This document shows, piece after piece, positions 36,705 through 44,759 of a stretch of 64,000 nucleotides of DNA. The position numbers and the translations under genes are program-made. A model generated the notes under the pieces. That model ran no database searches and had not been told where the DNA came from. It worked only from the letters and a program-made list of their open reading frames with translations. Position 1 is the stretch's first letter. Every line of letters begins with the position of its first letter. The stretch is from a bacterium. GTDB taxonomy: Bacteria; Bacillota; Bacilli; Lactobacillales; Streptococcaceae. The stretch is taken from the NCBI GenBank assembly GCA_905221325.1, contig CAJNCS010000001.1, forward strand, positions 1 to 64,000. The letters run 5' to 3'.

Positions 36705-37355
36705 ATGATTGAATTACAACATATTTGGAAACAATTTGGTTCTCGTATTATTTTTTCAGACTTGAATCTGAATTTTCAAAGTGGTATGGTGTATGCTTTG
36801 ATAGGAGACAGTGGTTGTGGAAAAACCACTTTGCTCAATATGCTTGCAAAACTAGAGACTTTCGACAAAGGAGAAATCATTTATAAAGGAAAGTCTTTGA
36901 CTTCACTAAAAAATGAGGAATTCTATCGTAACGAGCTAGGTTATCTCTTCCAGAACTTCGGACTATTAGAAAGTCAGACCATTCGAGAAAACCTTGAGCT
37001 GGGACTGATTGGCAAAAAACAGAACAAGAAACAAGAAAAAGAGAGACTTCTTCTTCAAGCACTACAAGCTGTCAGACTAGATTATCTAAGCCTCAACCAA
37101 AAAATCTATGAATTATCTGGTGGCGAGGCTCAACGCGTAGCACTTGCTAAGATTATCCTGAAAGATCCTCCTTTAATTTTAGCCGATGAGCCTACCGCCT
37201 CGCTAGATCCAAAAAATTCCAAGGAAATTATGGAAATTCTCCTTGAACTTCGTAATGCTCATAGAACAATTATCATCGCAACTCACAATCCTAGTATCTG
37301 GAAAATGGCTGATCAGGTAATTCATCTCTCTCAAGATGGAAAAGAATATACTTAA
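36705..37355 (+). CDS. ABC ATPase, lactococcin-972 export type
   Basis: 216 residues; Walker A GDSGCGKTT (about 35), Q-loop LFQNFGLLESQ, signature LSGGEAQRVALAKI, Walker B LILADEPTASLDPKN. Start at 36705 follows AAGGAGG; the frame is open 17 codons upstream, inside the DUF1430 gene. Works with the preceding membrane protein in peptide export or self-protection. Ends at a strong hairpin. Confidence 0.85.
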   Translation: MIELQHIWKQFGSRIIFSDLNLNFQSGMVYALIGDSGCGKTTLLNMLAKLETFDKGEIIYKGKSLTSLKNEEFYRNELGYLFQNFGLLESQTIRENLELGLIGKKQNKKQEKERLLLQALQAVRLDYLSLNQKIYELSGGEAQRVALAKIILKDPPLILADEPTASLDPKNSKEIMEILLELRNAHRTIIIATHNPSIWKMADQVIHLSQDGKEYT

Positions 37356-37360
37356 ATACC

Positions 37361-37396
37361 AAAATCCCTTGTGGTTATTTAGCCACAAGGGATTTT
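37361..37396. terminator. Terminator after the DUF1430-ABC operon
   Basis: Perfect 14-bp stem (AAAATCCCTTGTGG with CCACAAGGGATTTT) and 8-nt loop. Confidence 0.85.
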
Positions 37397-37459
37397 CAGT
37401 CATTTATGCTGCTTCTTTTAAGTAACATAGTGCAAATAATAAATACTTCCTGTTAAATC

Positions 37460-37732
37460 TCACCAAAACCAGCCATCATTGTCATCAATAGCCTCGGCTT
37501 CCTTGCGTTTGCGTGGTCCTGTTCCGTACATTTCTGCTTCGATTTCTTCCTTAGTTGGCAGGATAGAGGCTAGGATGATGTAGATAATCACGCCAATCCC
37601 AAAATTTGATATGGTAAAAATGGCAAAGAGAAAGCGGGCTAGAGTTACATCAAAATTCCACTTGTCTGATAGACCAGCTAAAACTCCCGATACCATACTA
37701 TTTCGTTTCATTTTATAAAATTTGTTATTCAT
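37460..37732 (-). CDS. PspC-domain membrane protein
   Basis: 90 residues with the phage-shock PspC domain (SGVLAGLSDKWNFDVTLARFLFAIFTI, about 13-40) and a second helix, then an acidic tail. In Firmicutes PspC-like proteins belong to the envelope-stress response linked to LiaFSR; link not shown here. Start at 37732 after GAGGAA; the frame opens 20 codons further but past the extended -10 TGCTATACT. Confidence 0.85.
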   Translation of the reverse strand: MNNKFYKMKRNSMVSGVLAGLSDKWNFDVTLARFLFAIFTISNFGIGVIIYIILASILPTKEEIEAEMYGTGPRKRKEAEAIDDNDGWFW

Positions 37733-37791
37733 GATTTGTTCCTCTTTCGGTATTCTTACAGGTAGTATAGCATGAAACGGGGGCAAAAACA

Positions 37792-38235
37792 TCAGTCCTT
37801 AGGCCGATTTAAGATGATGAGTTTACCACGGCAGACGCCACAGCGATAGCGTTTCGTGTCAATCTTCCTCTTTCGTTGATAGGATTGCTGGCAGGATTGA
37901 CACTGATAGACTAGGTAACTACTTTGGGCTCTCAAAGGGGGAACAAAGCGCAATCCATCCACTTCTTTCAAAAGTTCCTTAAAATATCGGTCCTTATGTC
38001 GATAACCCTTTTTCTGAAAATACAGGTGGTAGTGACAGAGTTCATGGCGCACGATTTTCCGAAAAACCTCCAAACCAAGTTCATTATAAACCTTGGGATT
38101 AAAATCCAAACGCCCATCTTTAGGGAAAAATCGTCCACCTGTCGTTCGCAGACGAGAATTCCACTGGGCTTGGTGCGTGAAAGGTCTACCAAAGTCTTCG
38201 AGGGAAACAGATTGAACGTAGTCAGTTAGATTCAT
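37792..38235 (-). CDS. SprT-like zinc metallopeptidase family protein
   Basis: 147 residues. HELCHYH (about residue 65) is the metalloprotease zinc motif; the C-terminus has a zinc ribbon (CQSCQQSY...CGVCRG). Usually annotated SprT family; relatives of mammalian SPRTN act on DNA-protein crosslinks, but the bacterial role is unclear. ATG at 38235 overlaps the end of tex by 14 nt; an upstream start at 38268 is also open. No clear SD, so coupling to tex is likely. Confidence 0.85.
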   Translation of the reverse strand: MNLTDYVQSVSLEDFGRPFTHQAQWNSRLRTTGGRFFPKDGRLDFNPKVYNELGLEVFRKIVRHELCHYHLYFQKKGYRHKDRYFKELLKEVDGLRFVPPLRAQSSYLVYQCQSCQQSYQRKRKIDTKRYRCGVCRGKLIILNRPKD

Positions 38236-40351
38236 CTGGAGCAAGGAGCGACAGATTAACTTTTTCACGTTCAGTATCGATTTTTTTAACCCAAACCGTT
38301 ACCAAATCTCCGACAGACACCACTTGGCTGGGATGTTTGATAAATTTGCGACTCATATGAGAAATATGAATGAGGCCGTCTTCGTGAATCCCGATATCAA
38401 CGAAGGCACCGAAATCAACGACATTACGCACCACACCTTCTAGCTTCTGTCCGACTTTTAAATCCTTGATATCCAAGACATCTTGACGGAGAACAGGAGC
38501 ATCAAAGGAATCACGGAAGTCTCGACCTGGTTTGAGAAGGTCGGAAATGATATCTTTAAGCGTTTCTGGTCCGAGATTCAGTTCTTGCGCCATCTCCTTA
38601 ACTGAAAGAGACTTAAGCTTATTTTGTGCTTCTTCATTCAAGTCTTTGATATCCAAGCGTTTGAAAAGCTCCTTAACCGCAGCATAGTTTTCTGGGTGAA
38701 CTCCAGTATTATCTAGGATATTGCTACTTTCCGGGATACGGAGGAAACCAGCAGCTTGCTCAAAGGCTTTGGCACCTAGACGAGGAACCTTTTTGATTTG
38801 TGCGCGTGAAGTGATTTTTCCCTCTTCCTCACGGTATTTGACAATATTTTCAGAAATAGTTTTATTGAGTCCAGCTACGTGGGAGAGAAGAGCAGGACTA
38901 GCTGTATTGACATTGACACCGACTTGGTTCACCACGGTATCCACGACAAAGTCCAGACTCTCAGACAGTTTCTTCTGACTGACATCGTGCTGGTACTGGC
39001 CGACACCGATTGACTTAGGATCGATTTTGACCAATTCAGCAAGGGGATCTTGCAAACGACGGGCGATAGAGATAGCAGAGCGTTTTTCGACAGTTAATTC
39101 TGGAAACTCCTGACGAGCAAGTTCGCTGGCAGAGTAGACAGAAGCGCCACTTTCATTGACGATAACATAGCTGACTTCTGGAAAATCTTTCAGAACTTCC
39201 GCCACAAAGGCTTCACTTTCACGACTGGCAGTTCCATTTCCGATAGCAATAATTTCTACACTGTATTGACCAATCAAGTCTGCCAAATCTTTCTTGGCTT
39301 CTTCGATTTGACGAGTAGAGGCTGGTTTGACAGGATAGATGACTTGGGTTGTCAACATTTTACCTGTTGCATCAACGACTGCCAGCTTGGCACCTGTACG
39401 AAAGGCGGGGTCAAATCCTAGAACCACGCGCCCTTTCAGCGGAGCAACCAAGAGGAGATTGCGCAGGTTGTCAGAAAAGAGTTGGATAGCTCCTTCTTCT
39501 GCCTTCTCAGTTAATTCTGTCCGAATACGGCGCTCGATAGCAGGCAAGACTTTTTTCTTAACCGACTGTTGAACAACTTCATCTATATAGGTATTTTTCA
39601 CCTTGAAACGGGCAGCAAAGAAAGCTAGAATACGATCTGTCGCGTGCTCAAAACCGACTTTTAAGACGCCTAGCTTCTCCCCACGGTTGAGAGCCAAGGT
39701 ACGATAGCCCTGCATGTTGCCAACAGTCTCTGAGAATTCGTAATAAATCTGAAAAACTTGTTTTTCATCAAGACTCTCATCCTTGACTTGCGAAGTGATT
39801 TTAGAGTGTCTCAACACTTCCTGATAGGTCAGTGAACGTAAGGTCACATCTTCGGATAGGGCTTCTACCAAGATATCAACCGCACCTGCCAAGGCTTCTT
39901 GACCAGTCGCAAATCCTTCACAGACAAACTTCTCAGCTTCTTTCTCTAAACCATCTACATTCTGCAAGGTCAAACGGGCGAGAGGAAAGAGTCCAGCTTC
40001 TCGGGCAATAGTTGCCTTGGTCCGACGCTTTTCCTTATAAGGAAGGTAGAGTTCTTCTACGTCTGCTAATTTCTCAGCTGTCAGGATAGCTTCTTCCAAT
40101 TCCTTGGTTAGTTTGCCTTGTTCTTGAATCTTAGCCAAGACAGCTTCCTTACGGTCGTTGAGATTTGTCAGACTTTTATCCAGGTCGATAATGGCCTTAA
40201 TCGCCACCTCATCCAGACTACCAGTCATGTCCTTACGGTAACGCGCGATGAAGGGAATTGTCGCCCCCTCAGCCGTCAAACTTAGAACGGTATCGATTTG
40301 CTTTAAGGTTACACCCAAATCTTGGGAAATTTTTTCATATTTTTTATCCAT
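38222..40351 (-). CDS. tex: Tex-family RNA-binding transcription accessory protein
   Basis: 709 residues: N-terminal helical domain, YqgF-like nuclease fold (about 315-450, [16 protein letters not shown]), helix-hairpin-helix region ([19 protein letters not shown]), and a C-terminal S1 domain ([23 protein letters not shown]). Linked to toxin expression and transcription in other species. The -10 lies 6 bp from the ATG, so its mRNA is predicted to lack a leader. Probably co-transcribed with sprT. Confidence 0.93.
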   Translation of the reverse strand: MDKKYEKISQDLGVTLKQIDTVLSLTAEGATIPFIARYRKDMTGSLDEVAIKAIIDLDKSLTNLNDRKEAVLAKIQEQGKLTKELEEAILTAEKLADVEELYLPYKEKRRTKATIAREAGLFPLARLTLQNVDGLEKEAEKFVCEGFATGQEALAGAVDILVEALSEDVTLRSLTYQEVLRHSKITSQVKDESLDEKQVFQIYYEFSETVGNMQGYRTLALNRGEKLGVLKVGFEHATDRILAFFAARFKVKNTYIDEVVQQSVKKKVLPAIERRIRTELTEKAEEGAIQLFSDNLRNLLLVAPLKGRVVLGFDPAFRTGAKLAVVDATGKMLTTQVIYPVKPASTRQIEEAKKDLADLIGQYSVEIIAIGNGTASRESEAFVAEVLKDFPEVSYVIVNESGASVYSASELARQEFPELTVEKRSAISIARRLQDPLAELVKIDPKSIGVGQYQHDVSQKKLSESLDFVVDTVVNQVGVNVNTASPALLSHVAGLNKTISENIVKYREEEGKITSRAQIKKVPRLGAKAFEQAAGFLRIPESSNILDNTGVHPENYAAVKELFKRLDIKDLNEEAQNKLKSLSVKEMAQELNLGPETLKDIISDLLKPGRDFRDSFDAPVLRQDVLDIKDLKVGQKLEGVVRNVVDFGAFVDIGIHEDGLIHISHMSRKFIKHPSQVVSVGDLVTVWVKKIDTEREKVNLSLLAPDESN

Positions 40352-40357
40352 GAATCT

Positions 40358-40366
40358 ATTATACCA
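40358..40366 (-). promoter_or_regulatory. tex promoter, predicted leaderless
   Basis: Extended -10 TGGTATAAT; the -10 ends at 40358 and the expected start is 40351, the A of the ATG. Confidence 0.65.
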
Positions 40367-40481
40367 TAAGGAACAGCCCTTGTTTCGTCCTACCCTTTTT
40401 TACCTCTTTGATTATCAAAATAATCCCTTTTCCACAAAATAATAGTATAATAAAGGTAGAATGTAGAAAAGAGGTAAGCCC

Positions 40482-40613
40482 ATGGCTGTTAAATTTACAA
40501 AAACGGATGACTTGGACAAAATGTTTGAAGAATTCGCCAAACTTCCTGACTTAACACAAGTCACTTTCCCAGATGACAAAAACAAAAAAGAAAAAGTTGA
40601 GAAGAAAAAATAG
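40482..40613 (+). CDS. 43-residue charged protein (SPJ_0845-like)
   Basis: A small, lysine- and aspartate-rich protein starting MAVKFTKTDDLDKMFEEFAKL and ending in KKEKVEKKK. SD GAGG 9 bp upstream; -10 TATAAT at 40446-40451. It abuts the permease gene exactly (stop then ATG), so it belongs to that operon. I recall similar small proteins in pneumococcus; function unknown. Confidence 0.75.
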   Translation: MAVKFTKTDDLDKMFEEFAKLPDLTQVTFPDDKNKKEKVEKKK

Positions 40614-41519
40614 ATGACTGTTTTCCAATCTCTTCCTCCTAGCATCTTACAAGCAGGGGCTATCTTTCTTTCCATCATGATTGAAGCCCTTCCTTTTGTC
40701 TTGATTGGGAGTCTCATTTCGGGATTGATTGAGGTCTATATCACACCTGATAAAGTTTATGAGTTTCTTCCTCGCAATCGTTGGGGGAGGATCTTTTTTG
40801 GTACCTTCATTGGCTTTCTCTTTCCATCATGCGAGTGTGGAATCGTTCCAATCATCAATCGTTTTCTGGAAAAAAGGGTACCCAGCTACACGGCCGTTCC
40901 CTTTCTGGTGACTGCTCCCATCATCAATCCTATCGTTCTTTTCGCCACTTATTCTGCCTTTGGCAATTCAATAAAATATGCCTTCTTGCGAGCGCTGGGA
41001 GCTATTGTGATTGCTTTGGTGCTTGGAATTTTCCTAGGATTTTTCTGGAAGGAACCCATTCAAAAAGAGAATCCTATCGCTTGCCATGAACATGACTTTT
41101 CACACTTGGGTCCCGCTAGAAAAGTATTTCAGGTCTTCATACAAGCTATTGATGAGTTTTTCGATATGGGGCGTTACTTGGTCTTTGGCTGTCTCTTTGC
41201 GGCTATCGTGCAGGTCTATGTCCCGACTCGGATCTTGACCTCTATCAGCGCAAGTCCAGTCCTTGCGATTCTCTTGCTCATGTTTCTAGCCTTTCTCCTC
41301 TCTCTTTGTAGCGAGGCGGACGCCTTTATCGGTGCTTCTCTCCTCTCGAGCTTCGGCCTAGCGCCAGTCCTTGCTTTTCTCATCATTGGTCCCATGCTCG
41401 ATATCAAAAATCTCCTCATGATGAAACACTATCTCAAAGCGCGCTTCATCTGGCAATTCATGGGCATCGTGACAGTGCTTGTCTTGCTTTATTCTTACAT
41501 GATGGGGGTGATGATATGA
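40614..41519 (+). CDS. DUF318/YraQ-family permease
   Basis: 301 residues with about eight helices. The family motif PSCECG (about 66-71), two nearby cysteines, and PIINPIVL are present. In Bacillus the homologous pair ycgR-ycgQ is zinc-regulated, so metal or oxyanion transport is a fair guess. No Zur/AdcR-type operator recognised upstream. Overlaps the next gene by 4 nt. Confidence 0.85.
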   Translation: MTVFQSLPPSILQAGAIFLSIMIEALPFVLIGSLISGLIEVYITPDKVYEFLPRNRWGRIFFGTFIGFLFPSCECGIVPIINRFLEKRVPSYTAVPFLVTAPIINPIVLFATYSAFGNSIKYAFLRALGAIVIALVLGIFLGFFWKEPIQKENPIACHEHDFSHLGPARKVFQVFIQAIDEFFDMGRYLVFGCLFAAIVQVYVPTRILTSISASPVLAILLLMFLAFLLSLCSEADAFIGASLLSSFGLAPVLAFLIIGPMLDIKNLLMMKHYLKARFIWQFMGIVTVLVLLYSYMMGVMI

Positions 41520-42334
41520 TCCGATTTTTCATTTTACTGGGTTATTTTGCCCTAACTCTGTATCTGCAGCTATCTGGCAAGCTCAGTCACTACATCAACC
41601 TCCACTATTCCTATCTAGTCTATATCTCCATGATCCTTTCTCTTCTGTTGGCTCTGGTCCAATTCTACATCTGGATCAAAAAAATCAATTCTCACAGCCA
41701 TTTAGAAAGTCGTCGAGCTAGACGAATCAGCTTCTTTTTACTGTCACTACCCCTATTGATTGGAGTTGCCTTTCCTACAGTAAGTTTGGACTCGAGAACT
41801 GTATCTGCCAAAGGTTATCATTTCCCACTTGCTGAGGGGATCAACACAGCCATTCAGGCAAGCGAAGGCACATCCAGTCAATACCTCAAACCCGATACCA
41901 GCACCTATTTTTCCAAATCTGCTTATGAAAAGGAAATGAGGTCTACAGCTGACAAATACCTCACCCAGCCAACCATTCAAGTCACTGATGAAAACTATAT
42001 GGAGGTCATGGAAGTTCTCTATGACTATCCTCAAGAGTTTGAAGGAAAGAAAATAGAGTTTACAGGCTTTGTTTATAACGATCCTAGCCATCCAGATAGC
42101 CAGTTCCTCTTTCGCTTTGGAATCATCCACTGTATCGCAGACTCTGGTGTATATGGACTCCTGACCAAGGGAAACTCACGCCAGTATCCTGACAATACTT
42201 GGATCACCGCTAGAGGAACCCTGACTCTCCACTACCATAAAGAACTCAAACAAAAACTCCCAACACTGGAAGTTGAGAGTTTCACAAAAGTAGACAAACC
42301 AGACAATCCTTACGTTTATCGTGTGTTTCAATAA
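41516..42334 (+). CDS. TIGR03943/DUF1980 family membrane protein
   Basis: 272 residues: two or three N-terminal helices (1-90) and an extracytoplasmic beta-rich domain with FRFGIIHCIADSGVYGLL, the conserved family core. Partner of the DUF318 permease in most Firmicutes; the pair is thought to work together in metal handling. Ends at a strong terminator. Confidence 0.85.
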   Translation: MIRFFILLGYFALTLYLQLSGKLSHYINLHYSYLVYISMILSLLLALVQFYIWIKKINSHSHLESRRARRISFFLLSLPLLIGVAFPTVSLDSRTVSAKGYHFPLAEGINTAIQASEGTSSQYLKPDTSTYFSKSAYEKEMRSTADKYLTQPTIQVTDENYMEVMEVLYDYPQEFEGKKIEFTGFVYNDPSHPDSQFLFRFGIIHCIADSGVYGLLTKGNSRQYPDNTWITARGTLTLHYHKELKQKLPTLEVESFTKVDKPDNPYVYRVFQ

Positions 42335-42351
42335 AAAGTGATTCAACAACA

Positions 42352-42386
42352 GACAAATTACTTTTTAAAGTAGCTTGTCTTTTTTA
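42352..42386 (+). terminator. Terminator of the DUF318 operon
   Basis: GACAA-TACTTT arms pair with AAAGTA-TTGTC around a 2-nt internal loop, then TTTTTT. Confidence 0.9.
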
Positions 42387-42553
42387 TTCTCCTAGTTCAA
42401 CAAAATCAACACACAATCTTTCAAACAATAGAAAAAGTCCCAAGAAATAAGATTTCTCGAGACCATAAAAATGTTAATAAGATAGGGTTGACAATCATCA
42501 CATATCATAGCTTAACTGCAATAGAGTTGTGATAGAAAACGTTAATTTACTAG

Positions 42554-42618
42554 AAAAAATAAAACTCATATTAAACTGAATATTTCAGTTTCTTACTGGC
42601 ATAAAGCTATTTGAGTTT
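42554..42618 (-). terminator. Terminator of the 16-residue peptide transcript
   Basis: Inner stem AAACTGAA/TTCAGTTT (8 bp) within an outer 7-bp stem (42562-42568 with 42612-42618), followed by ATTTTTTC on the minus strand. Confidence 0.7.
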
Positions 42619-42641
42619 AATTTAACAACCACTAACCTCTA

Positions 42642-42692
42642 TTAACGCCACCAAATGCTGAACCAAAAACGGAAGTAGAATCCTAAGAACAT
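42642..42692 (-). CDS. 16-residue aromatic peptide
   Basis: Encodes MFLGFYFRFWFSIWWR. A full-length SD AAAGGAGGTG lies 6 bp before the ATG. Promoter TTGCAA-17-TATAAT lies 44 bp upstream and a hairpin terminator about 25 bp after the stop, giving a transcript of about 175 nt. Nine of 16 residues are aromatic (Phe, Trp, Tyr), with two Arg and a C-terminal Trp-Trp-Arg. It could be a membrane-active peptide, type I toxin, or signal. I do not recognise it. Confidence 0.65.
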   Translation of the reverse strand: MFLGFYFRFWFSIWWR

Positions 42693-42735
42693 AATGTGCA
42701 CCTCCTTTTGAAAAACGTTTTTCCATCTCAACTAT

Positions 42736-42764
42736 ATTATATATTTTCTTGTGGAGAATTGCAA
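42736..42764 (-). promoter_or_regulatory. Promoter of the 16-residue peptide gene
   Basis: TTGCAA (42764-42759), 17-bp spacer, TATAAT (42741-42736). The leader contains the palindrome GAAAAACGTTTTTC. Confidence 0.75.
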
Positions 42765-43043
42765 ATTTTTTCAGTCAAATTACTAGCTTTTTTCAAAAAA
42801 ATATGATAAAAGACAAAATTTTATATTAAAAATAGTTATTTACTTTCGGTTTCTGTAAAATGAAGACATAATATAAATGCACTAAGTCCCATAACTGGAT
42901 TTTTTCTGTCAAACTTTTGAGGCTAGTTCTTAACTTCCAGTTGTTGAAATTATGAACTAACCTCTTTTCTGCGCCATGAATCTCCACTTTTTACTGTTTT
43001 TCTTCAACTCAGTTGGACTACTTCTCATTTTGTAATAAAGCTC

Positions 43044-43357
43044 TTACCTCATCTGCTCCAATTTTATCCTCAGCCTTTTCAAAGAGTTGAATTGTAAAAA
43101 CTTCACCAAAACAAAGAAGGTTTTTCGTTTATTGGCGTTGGCAAAAACATGCTTCTTTATCAATTGGACAAATAATATTGTTGCTTTATCAAAAATTGTT
43201 GGATAAAGTGGCTTGCCAAAAACAAATTGTTCTGGTAAGTTCACAATCATATTTAACGCTGAAGGACTAACTGTTTGAATTTGCTCATTTGTAGAATACC
43301 GTTGAATTGCTAAAGCATTAATTTTTTCAATTTGTTTTCTGTTAGATAGACTGTCAT
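43044..43357 (-). pseudogene. Frameshifted Doc-type (death-on-curing) toxin
   Basis: The ATG overlaps the antitoxin stop (ATGA) and gives MTVYLTENKL, but homology then continues in the next frame as QIEKINALAIQRY: one A is missing from the run at 43335-43338. The Fic/Doc motif is altered as well (HVFANANKRKTFF; the family has HPFxxGNKRTA-like sequence). The C-terminus is lost; after FLQFN the DNA reads, in another frame, LFEKAEDKIGADEVRALLQNEK to a stop at 43018, a piece of some other gene. Not expected to be active. Confidence 0.82.
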
Positions 43358-43536
43358 TTTTCCACCAAAGCTTTGAAAACATCGTCGTATTCATCAAAAA
43401 TTGTATCCAATTTTAAGTTAAAAGCATCATCAGATACATAAGAAACCTGATGATCCAATTCTTCCAGAGATTTTTGAATTGCTAATTGTGATTTTGCTCT
43501 TTCTATCATATATTCAATATTTATTAGAGGATTCAC
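43354..43536 (-). CDS. Antitoxin-like partner of the decayed Doc toxin
   Basis: 60 residues, acidic, no membrane segment, with SYVSDDAFNLKLDTIFDEYDDVFKALVEK, the kind of C-terminal region that wraps a Doc toxin. GTG start with AGAGGAAAT. Intact although the toxin is broken. Antitoxin function is inferred from position and the ATGA overlap. Confidence 0.65.
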   Translation of the reverse strand: MNPLINIEYMIERAKSQLAIQKSLEELDHQVSYVSDDAFNLKLDTIFDEYDDVFKALVEK

Positions 43537-43648
43537 ATTTCCTCTAGTCTCTTTTCTTTGGTTCTTTAAGTTATGAATATCACTATTTTAACAGATTTTC
43601 AATCAAGCTTCAATTATGTTTCTCGCTATAAACATTTCTTTCAAAAAT

Positions 43649-43683
43649 AAAAAAGCAAACACAAAATATGGTTCACTTTTTTA
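43649..43683 (-). terminator. Possible ribF terminator
   Basis: AAAAAG..AAC pairs with GTT..CTTTTT across a 2-nt mismatch, then TTTATTTTTG on the minus strand. Weak stem. Confidence 0.4.
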
Positions 43684-43689
43684 ACTCTC

Positions 43690-44616
43690 TCACTCTTCAC
43701 CCTTCCAGTTCCGAGCAATCTCTTCGTCTTTCTGGAGTTGGTCTACCAGTTCCTCTACGGAGTCAAATTTGACCATATCACGGACACGGTCCAGCCAGTA
43801 AACAATGACGGTCTCACCGTAAATATCATCTGAAAAGTCGAAAATATTGACTTCAAAACGTGGTTCTTCGCCATCAAAGGTGACATTTTTCCCCACACTT
43901 GCCATGCCACGATATCTTTGACGTTGCACCTCGACATCGACTACATAGACACCATCTGCTGGCATATAGGTTCGGTCTCTTAGGACCAGATTAGCTGTTG
44001 GATAACCGATAGTACGCCCACGAGCATTTCCATGAACGACCATCCCACGAGATGGGAGCGGAGTGCCGAGCAGATGATTGACTTCCTTGACATCTCCATC
44101 AAGAATAGCTTGGCGAATCCGTGTGGAACTAATCTTGCCCTTTTCGTCCTCGACTGGAGGAACAATGATAATCTCTCCATCAAAATAATCCTTCAGGTCA
44201 TCCGCAGTTTTCTTATCTGAACCAAACGTATAATCAAATCCTGCTACAATAATCGCTGGTTTTAAAGCTCTAACATAGGTATCAAAGAATTCTTGACCCG
44301 TTAAACTAGCAAATTTGCTACTAAAGTCAAGTAAGAAAAGAGCCTCTACTCCATGCCACTTCATCTTGTGCTCCCGTTCTTCGTGATTGACAATGTGAAG
44401 CATGAGCTCAGGTTGGTAAGGTTGTAAGGCAAGTTTTGGCGACTCTGTAAAGGTCATCACGACAACTGGCAGATAATCCTTCATCGAAGCCTTGCTGGCC
44501 ACTTCAAAAAGTTTCTGATGCCCCTTGTGGATGCCATCAAAATAACCTAGTACAAGGACTGTTTTCCCCGGTACTGCAATATCTTTTTCGTTCTTAATAG
44601 GTACTGTTGTAATCAT
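43690..44616 (-). CDS. ribF: Bifunctional riboflavin kinase / FAD synthetase
   Basis: Makes FMN and FAD. N-terminal adenylyltransferase with LGYFDGIHKGHQKLF (HxGH-like motif, about 25-38) and SSTRIRQAILDGDV; C-terminal riboflavin kinase with RGRTIGYPTANL (about 200-212) and RYRGMASVG. 308 residues. The extended -10 lies 6 bp before the ATG, so the mRNA should lack a leader, and no SD is possible downstream of that start. Confidence 0.95.
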   Translation of the reverse strand: MITTVPIKNEKDIAVPGKTVLVLGYFDGIHKGHQKLFEVASKASMKDYLPVVVMTFTESPKLALQPYQPELMLHIVNHEEREHKMKWHGVEALFLLDFSSKFASLTGQEFFDTYVRALKPAIIVAGFDYTFGSDKKTADDLKDYFDGEIIIVPPVEDEKGKISSTRIRQAILDGDVKEVNHLLGTPLPSRGMVVHGNARGRTIGYPTANLVLRDRTYMPADGVYVVDVEVQRQRYRGMASVGKNVTFDGEEPRFEVNIFDFSDDIYGETVIVYWLDRVRDMVKFDSVEELVDQLQKDEEIARNWKGEE

Positions 44617-44622
44617 GAAACT

Positions 44623-44631
44623 ATTATATCA
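44623..44631 (-). promoter_or_regulatory. ribF promoter, predicted leaderless
   Basis: TGATATAAT on the minus strand; the -10 ends at 44623, so transcription should start at 44616, the A of the ATG. Confidence 0.65.
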
Positions 44632-44719
44632 TAGAGCCAGTCTTTTCGCTAAGAGGAAATCCCAAATGTCGTTTTTTGCACCTGAACTGACCTTGATAGA
44701 CAATTCAAGGTATTCGTTT

Positions 44720-44749
44720 TAAAAAATAGCACCTCCTAAGAGATGCTAT
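44720..44749 (-). terminator. Terminator of rnc-smc
   Basis: ATAGCATCTC pairs with GAGGTGCTAT (one wobble), then TTTTTT on the minus strand. Confidence 0.88.
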
Positions 44750-44759
44750 CGTTTGGTAA

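Larger units (their letters stand above)
42387..43017. other. Gene-poor stretch (631 bp)
   Basis: No normal-size gene. It holds the 16-residue peptide unit (42554-42764), a consensus TTGACA at 42488-42493 without a matching -10, an AGAAAT/ATTTCT stem near 42435-42450, and, near 42920-42965, a 9-bp inverted repeat (GGTTAGTTC type). AT content is higher than in neighbouring genes. No transposase or phage trace could be read. Confidence 0.6.

Noticed and set aside
42488..42493. Consensus TTGACA on the plus strand that could start a small RNA
   Set aside because: No acceptable -10 at 16-18 bp spacing and no terminator at a suitable distance.
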